Shown here piece after piece: positions 37,101 to 42,965 of a stretch of DNA of 64,000 nt (position 1 is the first letter of the stretch; every line of letters begins with the position of its first letter). Source of the stretch: Lepidostoma basale. Lineage: Eukaryota; Arthropoda; Insecta; Trichoptera; Lepidostomatidae. The stretch spans positions 1 through 64,000 of the forward strand of contig JAHDVF020000067.1 in the NCBI GenBank assembly GCA_022606425.2, in the 5' to 3' direction. The notes under the pieces were generated by a model. The model was not told the origin of the DNA and ran no database searches. It worked only from the letters and a program-made list of their open reading frames with translations. The translations under genes and the position numbers were made by a program.

Positions 37101-38724
37101 TCTCTTAGAATAATGTGTGGATACTCTGTGTATGATAGAGTGTCGAATGAAAATATAAGAAGTGAATGCGGTGCGAATGATATAAGTGTGTAAGTAAGTA
37201 AAAAATAATGAAAGGATCATTAAGATGGTTTGGACATATGGAATGAATGAATGAAGAAAGAATGGTAAAAAAAATATATGTTAATGATGTAAATGGAACC
37301 AGAAATCCAACCGAAGACCGAGGAAAACGTGGCACGATCAAATAAATCAAATATTGAATGTCGGCCATGTGAGGAGTCAAAGAAATCGACGCGCGTGCAT
37401 GACACGATGTATGAATGTTGAGGAAGCGAGAGAAATATGTCAGGAAAGAAAAGTGTGGCAGTCCATTATTTTTGCCTACCCCTTCGGGGAGACGGCGTGA
37501 TGGTTAGTTAGTTAGTTAGTTAGTTACATTGATTTAATTTTGGAGTAAAATAGACTGAACATTTTTTTTTCATAAAAAACGCTCACTTAAAATTAAATAT
37601 CGTAATCATGTCTGTCCAGGGAATTCTAAGCATTCAGCGATAGAGGCACATTTCAAATGCTTCCAGTCTGTTTATTGAGTTGACTTTTAAGGTCCACGTT
37701 TCAGATCCATACAATAAAACAGACCACACATAGCATTTGTTTATTCTCTGGCGGAGTTTCAAATTTATGTTATCATTGCAGAAGAGCGATTTCATTTTAT
37801 TAAATGTAGCTTTTGCTGCCTCAATTCGACATTTTATCAAAACTTGGACTTGGACTTGGACTTGGATCTTCTGGCTTACAGAGGTTCAGCTTATGTGGCT
37901 ATTCCTCTTACGTCTGATGGGAACATTGTTGGAAGGTGATTTGGTGGGTTTTTAGTTTATTCGGGGGCATGATTTGTGTGGCCCGGAGTGTTCCTCTCAA
38001 GGAGAATTGATTTTGGGCGCTTGTGGCGGCTGGAAGTGTTTGAGTCGTAATTAGAGAGGTCTTTTATTGTGGGGTTGGGATGTGAAGGGAGTCCTTTGTA
38101 AAAACGTTCGGCAAGTTTCAGAATGAATTCATCTGTCATCGGGATTCCCGATTCTAGGTGCAGTTGTGTAATCCTGGTCCATGAAGGCGCACCAAGCGAT
38201 AAACGGATAGCCTTATTTTGCAGGATTTGGAGTTTTTGTATGTGACTCGAAGCTGCATAGTCCCAGATTGGGGCTGCATAAGTGAAGATCGGCTTTATAA
38301 CCGTTTTGTATATCAGGAGTTTATTGTCGATGCTTCGTTTACTGTTTCTAGCTAACATTGGGTAGAGGGCTGAGATTGCTTTTGACGCAGCTTTGACTTT
38401 ATTTGTAATGTGTGGCCTCCATGTCAGCTTAGAATCCAAGGTAACCCCATTTTATCAAAACGAAACATTATATTTATATGAATAAACAAAATGTATTTTT
38501 CCCATATTACATTTCGCAATAGATAACTGAAAACATTTTTTTATTAAAAAAAAATCATGCATAGAATGTTTAAGAAACAATTTCTCATAAATGAAAATTT
38601 GAAACTTCAATGTGTGAGTTTTATTTAAAAAAAATTACATAGCACTTACCCTGTTTGCTTTTAGAACACTAGCCGATACGCAGGCCACAGCGATCAGTAG
38701 TATTGTGGCACTAAGTGCCGTCAT
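18847..38724 (-). CDS. M1 aminopeptidase N-like protein without active site (14 exons, 942 aa)
   Basis: Peptidase family M1 fold, but predicted not to be a peptidase. The 14 coding exons join with every phase agreeing (2829 nt). Residues 1-18 form a signal peptide ([18 protein letters not shown]). Family text follows in order: [22 protein letters not shown] (190-200), [16 protein letters not shown] (315-322), [14 protein letters not shown] (358-371), [10 protein letters not shown] (437-446), the WWIPL block, [19 protein letters not shown], the C..A.Y.PC cysteine pair near 710, and a complete C-terminal helical domain. HEXXH is QELNY (353-357), the third zinc ligand Glu is K376, the catalytic Tyr is C430, and GAMEN is replaced by a segment one residue longer ending ADTWG (330-334). 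Only E354 of the catalytic set remains. The C-terminus (KKFIGYEQ) is polar, so no GPI anchor: a secreted soluble protein. Several N-glycosylation sites. A role as binding protein or decoy is inference only. Confidence 0.93.
19175..20356. repeat. 1.2-kb palindromic element in aminopeptidase intron 13
   Basis: The two halves are near-mirror images around about 19711-19760. The ends begin GGTACGGCCACACCGGAGTG and the complement of CACTTCGGTGTGGCCATATCC. Further in, GGAGTCAAGA, the CCAAATGGATCCAGTGTG words and a roughly 60-codon open frame ([16 protein letters not shown] ...) occur in both arms in opposite orientation. The right arm has an extra 125 bp (about 20130-20255) that is itself a small hairpin bounded by CGCTCGAAAATC. 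A related short element is at 62286-62455. Confidence 0.8.
20357..20415 (-). mobile_element. Jockey-like 3' tail, short minus copy
   Basis: Tandem GGACTT units followed by GCTTACAGAGGTTCAGCTC match the complement of the tail at 4396-4565 and the sequence next to 37957. It abuts the palindromic element's end. Confidence 0.65.
20661..20975 (-). CDS. Aminopeptidase-like exon 13
   Basis: Acceptor ATGATTTTCAG, donor GTAAGATC. Encodes [14 protein letters not shown] ... [11 protein letters not shown] ... [13 protein letters not shown], the usual repeat-like helices near the C-terminus. Confidence 0.95.
21100..21200 (+). repeat. Hammerhead-like motif in a Penelope-type terminal repeat
   Basis: CTGAGGA at 21103-21109, A, stem GGG/CCC (21111-21113 with 21123-21125), GAAAC at 21126-21130, then ATGTTT. 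The following TGCAAAAAGTGTT..GATAATACAATG..GATGGCGAATATA words recur, reversed, at 42830-42960 and in part at 47505-47660. Lies in aminopeptidase intron 12. Confidence 0.55.
21625..21821 (-). CDS. Aminopeptidase-like exon 12
   Basis: Acceptor ACTGTTTGTAG, donor GTAAGC. Encodes a helical segment ending with [14 protein letters not shown], the conserved cysteine pair of insect and vertebrate aminopeptidase N. Confidence 0.94.
21942..22219 (-). CDS. Aminopeptidase-like exon 11
   Basis: Acceptor ATACGTAATTCAG, donor GTGAAAAA. Encodes [14 protein letters not shown], then [20 protein letters not shown], the start of the C-terminal helical domain. Confidence 0.95.
22310..22645 (+). mobile_element. 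RTE-like retrotransposon 3' fragment
   Basis: High-GC island in aminopeptidase intron 10. Near its end the plus strand reads [20 protein letters not shown] text, a common close of RTE-type ORFs (YGGGLCP), after a disrupted GRPR-type region. Confidence 0.6.
22834..23035 (-). CDS. Aminopeptidase-like exon 10
   Basis: Acceptor TATTTTTATTCAG, donor GTACAACT. Encodes [12 protein letters not shown] and the beta-sandwich; ends FIIVNPEEI, phase 1. Confidence 0.93.
23529..23712 (-). CDS. Aminopeptidase-like exon 9
   Basis: Acceptor TTTTATTTTTAG, donor GTAAGG. Encodes [16 protein letters not shown], then [11 protein letters not shown] ... LPVISVER, the helix and strand before the C-terminal domain. 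Confidence 0.93.
23945..24105 (+). mobile_element. Retrotransposon 3' end with TTAG tail, second subfamily
   Basis: GTGGCGATGAGGTTGGCAACCC, ACACCGCGT..CGCGGG and CGAAAAGAGAA are shared with the minus copy at 58953-59125 and absent from the main subfamily. Both end in the same GGAGACGGCGTGATGGTTAG and TTAG units. Confidence 0.7.
24285..24725 (-). mobile_element. CR1/Jockey-like retrotransposon C-terminal fragment
   Basis: The minus strand reads [30 protein letters not shown] and so on with stops: the end of an RT-type ORF with the PAGRTN-like block seen better at 40690-40881. The 3' tail has AATCAAATCAAATCAG words. Lies in aminopeptidase intron 8. Confidence 0.65.
24881..25092 (-). CDS. Aminopeptidase-like exon 8: lost catalytic tyrosine
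   Basis: Acceptor AATGTTTTATAG, donor GTGAGAAT. Encodes [19 protein letters not shown] where active members read ISY.KGA.VLRML...LGE; the Tyr position is C430. Confidence 0.94.
25440..26450 (-). mobile_element. RTE-like retrotransposon, post-RT region, longest open frame
   Basis: The minus frame 26445-25774 is open and reads [98 protein letters not shown] and [11 protein letters not shown]. This is the classic C-terminal half of an RTE/BovB-type protein. The catalytic RT part is missing, so it is a 5'-truncated copy in aminopeptidase intron 7. The part at 25440-25740 resembles a second decayed 3' end. Confidence 0.9.
26760..27110 (+). mobile_element. RTE-like retrotransposon 3' fragment (plus)
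   Basis: Plus frame reads [39 protein letters not shown] then a stop and [16 protein letters not shown] different RTE lineage from the one just left of it and in the opposite orientation. Confidence 0.85.
27348..27498 (-). CDS. Aminopeptidase-like exon 7: lost zinc site
   Basis: Acceptor TATTTACCTCAG, donor [18 protein letters not shown] stands where HELAHQWFG is usual, and HINKALVGY where the W.NEGFA.Y with the third ligand is usual. Flanking WW.D and spacing (23 residues from Q353 to K376) are kept, so the alignment is unambiguous. Confidence 0.96.
27575..27710. repeat. Hairpin element, about 135 bp
   Basis: Arms TTTGTCTTTATTTCGACAGCG and its complement around CCAGGCTCGAAACG. Right arm contains GAAACCGGTCGCTGTCG, the 3' half of a hammerhead-like core (GAAAC, CGG, TC). 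The same family is found with widely separated arms at 35921-36535. Confidence 0.8.
27994..28240 (+). mobile_element. tRNA-derived SINE, tail type B
   Basis: A box TGGCCGAGTGA, B-box-like GGTTCCATTCC, GTGTGATTGTCACACTG, then the type B tail TACCCTTTACATCGATTGG..GCTGTCATGATGTAAAGAG. Lies in aminopeptidase intron 6. Confidence 0.9.
28721..28910 (-). CDS. Aminopeptidase-like exon 6: altered GAMEN region
   Basis: Acceptor ATTGTTACAG, donor GTAATTCA. Encodes [13 protein letters not shown] ... [11 protein letters not shown], then GVKPADTWG where active members read ..GAMENWG. One residue longer and no Glu or Asn at the substrate-binding positions. Confidence 0.95.
29060..29400 (+). mobile_element. 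RTE-like retrotransposon 3' fragment
   Basis: Reads in broken frames [48 protein letters not shown] and ends in GAAGAAAGAAGAGAAG. Lies in aminopeptidase intron 5. Confidence 0.7.
29744..29877 (-). CDS. Aminopeptidase-like exon 5
   Basis: Acceptor TTTATTTTTAG, donor GTAAGTAT. Encodes [20 protein letters not shown], matching the W..FE.TP.MSTY..A..V block. Confidence 0.93.
30964..31122 (-). CDS. Aminopeptidase-like exon 4
   Basis: Acceptor TTTATTTGATTAG, donor GTAAGAAT. Encodes [20 protein letters not shown], the conserved M1 AR..FPCFDEP block. Confidence 0.95.
31222..32004. mobile_element. MITE-like element with about 240-bp inverted ends
   Basis: Left and right parts are long imperfect inverted repeats sharing ATAGATGGC/GATGGCGCTAG, ACTTCCAAAAATTTGTCA, GGAATGGGGAATGTTGT, CAATGACAGGTCATAAG and CATCTTCGTCTCTATTGAG. 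A unique middle (about 31500-31740) separates them. Partial copies are at 51350-51455, 54180-54480 and inside 41332-41702. Lies in aminopeptidase intron 3; no transposase seen. Confidence 0.8.
32605..32902. mobile_element. Tigger/pogo-like MITE
   Basis: Left end CAGTAGAACTCCAATCATCCG follows TA; right end ATAATGGACGTTCTACTG is its imperfect complement. About 298 bp, no coding sequence. The right TA duplication is altered (TGA). Lies in aminopeptidase intron 2... that is, the intron between exons 2 and 3 or just after exon 3 on the minus strand (coordinates place it downstream of exon 3, in intron 3). Confidence 0.7.
32995..33195 (-). CDS. Aminopeptidase-like exon 3
   Basis: Acceptor ATGTTTTTTAAG, donor GTAAAAAA. 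Continues the N-terminal domain ([13 protein letters not shown] ... [14 protein letters not shown]), at the place of the usual GFYRSSY segment. Confidence 0.9.
33385..33745 (+). mobile_element. RTE-like retrotransposon 3' end with (GAA)n tail
   Basis: Plus frames read [39 protein letters not shown], then after a frameshift [12 protein letters not shown] and [13 protein letters not shown], ending in AGAAGAAGAAGAA. Same family as 60320-60780 (plus) and 63605-63870 (minus). Lies in the intron between aminopeptidase exons 2 and 3. Confidence 0.85.
33746..34060. repeat. Hairpin element plus an extra single arm
   Basis: Arms TTTAAGGGAATGACATATTTCG and its partner CGAAACATGTCGTTGCCATAAA flank 33800-33850; a third partial arm GAAAACGTCTGTTTTCTAG..AATGACATGTTTCG lies at 33955-34030. 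The 3' halves of the cores (GAAACATGTC) remain, while the CTGANGA part is worn down to TTGATAA. Same family as 50288-50465. Confidence 0.7.
34130..34260 (+). mobile_element. Retrotransposon 3' end, TTAG-tailed family, decayed
   Basis: Ends CTGCCTCTCCGTC..GAAACAGCGTGATGG, a worn version of the family end. Confidence 0.5.
34589..34795 (+). mobile_element. tRNA-derived SINE, tail type A, damaged head
   Basis: GACCTTTGTAGCAGAGTGGC, B-box-like AGTTAGATTCC, GTGTGATTGTCAC, then the type A tail GTATACAGTAATTTGGTTCAA. Confidence 0.8.
34796..35900 (+). mobile_element. RTE-like fragment joined to an R1-like retrotransposon 3' end
   Basis: 34820-35030 reads [34 protein letters not shown] (RTE type). 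From about 35040 a different element follows: [39 protein letters not shown], stop, [16 protein letters not shown], then [15 protein letters not shown]. The C.C.....T..H....CP..A..R pattern and G.G....YLHRF are typical of R1-clade elements, here with one in-frame stop. 35461-35900 looks like its untranslated tail. Confidence 0.75.
35921..36535. repeat. Hairpin family with separated arms
   Basis: Left arm ACGATGTTTTCAACGACTTTC..GTCTTTATTTCGACAGCG..TTTCGCCAGGCTCGC (35932-36000) and right arm GCCAGCGAGCCTGGCGAAACC..ATCGAAATAAAAAC..AACATCGT (36460-36533) belong to the same family as 27575-27710. The 450 bp between includes a minus-strand hammerhead-like remnant near 36110-36165 with stem AGGAC/GTCC and AAAAC in place of GAAAC. 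Confidence 0.65.
36627..36883 (-). CDS. Aminopeptidase-like exon 2
   Basis: Acceptor TATTTTTTAG, donor GTATGC from 36626, phase 2 out. Starts PNILRFPRS and covers the N-terminal beta domain ([19 protein letters not shown]). Confidence 0.92.
36985..37526 (+). mobile_element. Retrotransposon 3' end with (TTAG)n tail
   Basis: Reads [54 protein letters not shown], then frameshifts, [20 protein letters not shown] and [12 protein letters not shown] text, stop and five TTAG units. Second best copy of the family. Lies in aminopeptidase intron 1. Confidence 0.88.
37615..38445 (-). mobile_element. Jockey-like retrotransposon C-terminal ORF fragment, with an RTE piece at its tail
   Basis: 38439-37957 on the minus strand is an open 160-codon frame: [72 protein letters not shown]. 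This is the end of a Jockey-clade ORF2 after the RT core. Its tail with AAGTCC units follows to 37846. From 37845 to 37615 an RTE-type piece ([19 protein letters not shown]) abuts it. Both lie in aminopeptidase intron 1. Confidence 0.88.
38650..38724 (-). CDS. Aminopeptidase-like exon 1: signal peptide
   Basis: ATG at 38724-38722, 25 codons, donor GTAAGTGC from 38649. The hydrophobic leader followed by ACVSA-S fits signal peptidase cleavage. A likely acceptor (GCTTTTTTTCCAG) lies 25-30 bases before the ATG, so the 5' leader is probably spliced. Confidence 0.88.
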
Positions 38725-38913
38725 TTTTTTGGGTTTTCCTTTCTGGAAAAAAAGCATCAATTATCAAAACATATTTTTAAGCATTTCAGTTACAATACTT
38801 TTCGCTAAAAAATACGAGTATAATCTAGGTTATTTGATAAATAAATTTTGTAATTTTATAACTTACTAACTAACAAAATGTTTAGAAGCTAAGAAACCGG
38901 TGTTGATTTAAGG

Positions 38914-39523
38914 CAGGGATGGCGAACCTTTTTCGCATGTGGGTCTAATTTAAAAACAAAAAACCGGCTAGGGGTGGGCAAACTTGAATTATCTATTTTC
39001 TCAGGAGACGTTGGCGACCTTTTTTTAGCTCCTTCGTGAAAATCGGTCGGCGTTCGACTTTTCGAAATGAGCAAAAAAAAGGTCGCATATGAAAAATATC
39101 CCTGGAAATGTCTATCAATTGTGTATTTATGTATCAATTGTGTATTTTCTTTTGCTGTTGTATTGCTATGTGTACGGCGGGACATCGAGGGAGAGTAGCG
39201 TAGCTTAAATGTGGTCTGGGTTCCCCTTGGTTGCAAATATACATATATTATTATTAATATTTTTTAACATATCCCGCATGGATGGGGGACGGGGCTAGGG
39301 AGTGCATGAGTGAAGCTGACGAAAGGCGCCGCTGCGCCTATAACAGCTTCGCCCTCAATGGTTCGGCCATTAAAAATCCCTGAAAACGACCCAGAATTCG
39401 GTATCGACCTTTTTTTCTTGCTCATTTCGAAAAATCAGGTTCCGAGTTCCCGTCAGGCGTCATTTCTTAAAATTCAAGCCGGTCAGATAATTTCTCCCGC
39501 GGGTCCCTCGTTCGCCATCCCTG
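38914..39523. mobile_element. hAT-type MITE with perfect 8-bp target duplication
   Basis: Ends CAGGGATGGCGAAC and its complement GTTCGCCATCCCTG, flanked on both sides by ATTTAAGG (38906-38913 and 39524-39531). 610 bp, no transposase. The CAG..CTG ends and 8-bp duplication are diagnostic for hAT elements. It sits 190 bp upstream of the ATG of the aminopeptidase-like gene, in the promoter or a leader intron. Confidence 0.92.
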
Positions 39524-39690
39524 ATTTAAGGAATAGGTTGCTTAGCTCCTGATCCAGGGGATTTAGGTCCAGGCCTGGATAGGGCCAGGTTCCTTCTTTA
39601 TAAAAATGAGCTATTTTCTACTAATATTGGAGATTGCATAACAAATTGTAATACCTTTGATTAAAATCAACGGTGTTAGTCTATAATTAA

Positions 39691-40181
39691 AGCCGTGCCA
39701 CACTGTTTTAAACAAGCTCTCCACATCGGTCTCCACCGGCGGTTTAAAACTGTGTGGGCACATGTTTGAAACCAAAATTTGTGGACGGACGCGCATAGTA
39801 TGCGTGTGGATCCACAGTTGTAAACACGCATTCCACCAGTCAAGGTCAGTTGCATAGCGGGCATAGCGGCATCGGTGGAGTGCGGATGTATGAACGAAAA
39901 TGGTGTCTACGCGAGAAAAAGAAGTGATCAGTGAATTTATTGAACTGTATAGGAACATGCCCTGTCTTTGGGACCTAGTCGACAACACACTGAGGTGGGG
40001 AGCCTTGTTTTAAAAAGTGTGGACGCCACACCAACCGTGGGCTCCACATCGCTCCACAAAGGTGACCCCTGTGGAGAGCTTGTTTTAAACCAAGTGTGGA
40101 CGCTACACCAACCGTGGGCTGTACAGCTCTCCACCAAGGTCACCCCTGTGGAAAGGTTGTTTCAAACAGTGTGGCACGGCC
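39691..40181. mobile_element. TTAA-flanked MITE (piggyBac-like target)
   Basis: Inverted ends AGCCGTGCCACACTG..AAACAA and complement TTGTTT..CAGTGTGGCACGGC, flanked by TTAA at 39687-39690 and 40182-40185. 491 bp, with internal repeats of GTGTGGACGC.ACACCAACCG and a CTGTGGA.AG.TTGTTT word near the right end. No coding sequence. TTAA duplication points to piggyBac-type mobilisation. Confidence 0.82.
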
Positions 40182-40239
40182 TTAAATGACAGATTAGAAG
40201 ATTGTGAAAATCTTTCCGTTCTGCCTATCCTGTCGGAGA

Positions 40240-41000
40240 ATCAAATCAACTCGGTTTATTTTTTCAACACACTACAAACAAAATTAAGGTTTAAGACATC
40301 TATTGAGAATAGGTAAAATATAATAACTTTCGTATGAAGCACTTAATTTGTGGTGTGACATTATTAAATAAAATTATAATACACTTTTAGTATTTGTATC
40401 AACGCCACTTTATTTGGTAACACCAACCGGTTTCGCTCCCGCAGGAGTTTCGACAGGGTGAAAGAGTAAACTATATGTAAGTTGGTTATAATTTATATTT
40501 AGTTTACACTCTCATCCTGAAGAAGCTCCGGCGGGAGCGAAACCGGTTGGTGTTACCATATAAAGTAATGTTGATACAAATACTAAAAGTATATTATTAT
40601 TTTATTTAAAATATAATACATATATAATACCAGGAACGCATGAGAGATGATTCAACTTCAGGAAGAATAGATACTCTACAAAGTCAAGATTACTGTCTTC
40701 TGAACATACTTTCGCTAATATAAAAAACGTCGATCTCCGTGGACACCGCATTAAGCATACTAATTGCTCTTCCCACCGGTGTCACCAGAGGCAGATTGGT
40801 TCTGCCGGCCGGTAGGTAAAACAATCTATGCTGTCGCTGTCGGTAATATCTGTCAGGAACGAAAAAGCCAACATTCACCAAGAAGGCCGTATTCTCGAAA
40901 TATCCCCTGATTAATATGAAGAAATGGATTATGAGATACCCATCTCTTCAAAGCTGCAGGGAGTTGGTCTCCAACATTCCCAAAATAATGAAAGGAGAAA
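40240..41000 (-). mobile_element. CR1/Jockey-like retrotransposon C-terminal fragment, interrupted
   Basis: Minus frame 40881-40690 reads [40 protein letters not shown] and AVSTEIDVFYISESMFRRQ: the end of a CR1/Jockey-type ORF (R....P..RTN....SP..R....N). Its tail is split by the hairpin insertion at 40326-40606. Related copies at 24285-24725 and 46660-46945. Confidence 0.75.
40326..40606. mobile_element. 281-bp hairpin insertion with hammerhead-like core and 12-bp target duplication
   Basis: Flanked by perfect TAAAATATAATA repeats at 40314-40325 and 40607-40618, splitting the tail of a retrotransposon copy whose relatives at 24350 and 46735 are uninterrupted. Inverted arms from 40381 to 40593. 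The right arm holds CTGAAGA (40517-40523), A, stem GCTC/GAGC (40525-40528 with 40535-40538), GAAAC (40539-40543), CGGTTGG. The left outer 55 bp (CTTTCGTATGAAGCACTTAA, GTGGTGTGACATTATTAAA) match the end of the single unit at 59465-59625. No protein. Consistent with a mobile Penelope-type terminal unit. Confidence 0.85.
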
Positions 41001-41029
41001 TGTAATAATAATTAATTAGTTTATTTATA

Positions 41030-41032
41030 TTA

Positions 41033-41064
<32 letters not shown>

Positions 41065-41070
41065 TTATCA
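41030..41070. repeat. (ATT)n microsatellite
   Basis: About twelve TTA/ATT units in a row between the retrotransposon remnant and the SINE. Confidence 0.9.
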
Positions 41071-41084
41071 AATCGCTATTTACA

Positions 41085-41290
41085 TCATTACAGCGCGAGC
41101 CAAATCGATGTAAAGGGCATAGCTATCATAGCGATTATCGTGACATATAATAGATAGCTAATCTATCGGCATTTTATTGTCACATGAATTCTTCAAAGTG
41201 ACAATCACACTGCCATCGCCGGGAATCGAACCCGGGACTTTCGGGGTGCCAGTCAAAGCACTAACCACTCGACCACGAAGGTCGTCATTT
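41085..41290 (-). mobile_element. tRNA-derived SINE, tail type B (minus)
   Basis: Complement of GGTTCGATTCC (B box, intact) and TGGTCGAGTGG (A box). Type B tail words at the left end (GAGCCAAATCGATGTAAAGG). Best preserved head of the minus copies. Confidence 0.9.
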
Positions 41291-41331
41291 ATCTTTGATA
41301 CAAAATACGTTTGTGGTTTTGGCTGTATATA

Positions 41332-41702
41332 GGTCCATTTACGCTGGACAGTCATCAGCCGATACCGACACGTCAAGATAAAAATAGCCTTGAATCTCAC
41401 CGACTCATAAAATTGACACTTAATTAAAATGAACAATATTATTCAGATTTTAATTGTATCTCAATAGAGACGAAGACGCAAACTGGAAACTGAACTGAAC
41501 TGTGTTTCCTACAGTATATAATTCTCGTTTACAGAATACCATTTTTACTACCATTTAACTTCGCCGTGGAGAAGGCGATTATCTCGGAATTTAAATATAA
41601 TATGAACGGAATCGGCATTAATTAAAAGTAACAAGACTATTTGCTCAACGCAAACGCGTGACGTGTCGGTATCGGCTGATGACGGTCCAGTGTAAATGGA
41701 CC
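41332..41702. mobile_element. 371-bp MITE with inverted ends
   Basis: Ends GGTCCATTTACGCTGGAC..CATCAGCCGATACCGACACG and complement CGTGTCGGTATCGGCTGATG..GTCCAGTGTAAATGGACC. The inside contains TCTCAATAGAGACGAAGACGC from the 31222-type element. No target duplication could be recognised. Confidence 0.85.
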
Positions 41703-41720
41703 TTTAGTCTTAGCTATTAT

Positions 41721-41755
41721 GATTTATTTATTTATTTATTTATTTATTTATTGAG
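41721..41755. repeat. (TTTA)n microsatellite
   Basis: Seven or more TTTA units. Confidence 0.85.
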
Positions 41756-42076
41756 GGTAACATACAGCGATATCAATAACATAAATATAAAAGAAAAATT
41801 TAGAATAATTAAAATAAGGCCAATTACATGCTACCACAAATATAAAATAAAAGTTAACAATTAACAAATGATAGTGTGAAACGAGATTGAAGTTAAACTA
41901 AGACAAAATAAGGTATACATAATATTTAAGAGTTAAAATACTTATAGTACTGGAAATAAAAAATTAAATTAAGATAAAAAAAAAGTAATATATGAGTATT
42001 ATAATATCACGTTACATCGTGGTCACATCCGCGCCGAAATGAAAGACGTTATTAAAATGTTATTAAAGTAAACTAT

Positions 42077-42314
42077 ATGATGTTATTAAAATAAACAAAA
42101 GTTGTTTAAAAATAGAATAACTAAAAATTCTATAAATGATATGAAATATTCACGACACGTGTTTCGTCTTATGAGGACATCTTCGAGTGTCCTCGAGTAT
42201 CACTCGAAGATGTCCTCATAAGACGAAACACGTGTCGTGAATATTTCATACCATTTATAGAATTTTTAGTTTTTCTATTTTTAAACAACTTTTGTTTATT
42301 TTAATAACATCATT
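42077..42314. repeat. Near-perfect 238-bp hairpin with hammerhead-like core
   Basis: Arms of about 113 and 114 bp (42077-42189 and 42201-42314) differ at two or three positions only. Right arm: TCGAAGA (42204-42210), T, stem GTC/GAC (42212-42214 with 42222-42224), GAAAC (42225-42229), ACGT, GTC (42234-42236), with stem I TCAC/GTGA (42200-42203 with 42237-42240). The first base pair of CTGANGA is altered. The arm similarity suggests a young element. Confidence 0.85.
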
Positions 42315-42590
42315 ATGGAATTCTATACACTTAATCATACATCGATTAATATTATGATTTAGTTTTTTACTGAAATTTTGGTTCAGAGATAATACCCGAT
42401 CTAAGCTGTCATATGTGGAAAATACCAGGTAAGCTGTTTTAGGAAACCAAAGAAAATTTCCAGATTCAAGCAGGTCAAGAGTAACGGCGCTATCGGAGAT
42501 CAACAGGCCAGATAAGGTTTGCTCCATTAACGTATTTCGGAAGCCTCGAGTGGCCAACAATAACACTGTGTTGACGCTATTAATTTAGCT
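42315..42590 (-). pseudogene. Unrecognised open reading fragment next to a hairpin element
   Basis: Minus frame reads LLLATRGFRNTLMEQTLSGL, LISDSAVTLDLLESGNF, LWFPKTAYLVFSTYDSLDRV. It has higher GC than its surroundings and codon-like texture, but the frame runs on into the hairpin arm. I do not recognise it. It could be part of the mobile element that left the hairpin, or a decayed host exon. Confidence 0.25.
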
Positions 42591-42829
42591 TTCATACTAA
42601 AAGCATTTTAGCTAGAGTCAATTCGGTTTATCCAAACATATAAAAATGACCGACAAACGATGTTTTGCTGCTCTCCCGTGGAGTACAAAAGGTTATCAAA
42701 TCCTGAGATTTATTATTATTATACTCTGAAATGGAAAATTTTCGTTCATAATAACCCAACCCCAAAACAAAACGAACAGAATCTATGTAAGAGTAATCTT
42801 ATCTAAATTGTTTAAATATCTCTTCTACA

Positions 42830-42965
42830 TTCGCCATCATTTTATGTTGTGCACATTTGGATAACATTGTATTATCTAAACACTTTTTTGCACTTTTCGC
42901 AAATATTTTTTTCTGAACACAAACTTCTCTTCTTCAGAATATGAATTTTAAAAGTTAAATGAAAA
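42830..42965 (-). repeat. Penelope-type terminal repeat remnant (minus)
   Basis: On the minus strand: TCTGAAGAAGAGAAG, TTGTGTTCAG, GTGCAAAAAAGTG..GATAATACAATGTTATCC and GATGGCGAATGTAG, the same word order as 21100-21200. The GAAAC half of the core is lost. Confidence 0.55.

Noticed and set aside
18847..38724. Aminopeptidase-like gene as a plain pseudogene
   Set aside because: All 14 exons keep frame, splice sites and conserved scaffold residues; only catalytic and pocket residues are changed.
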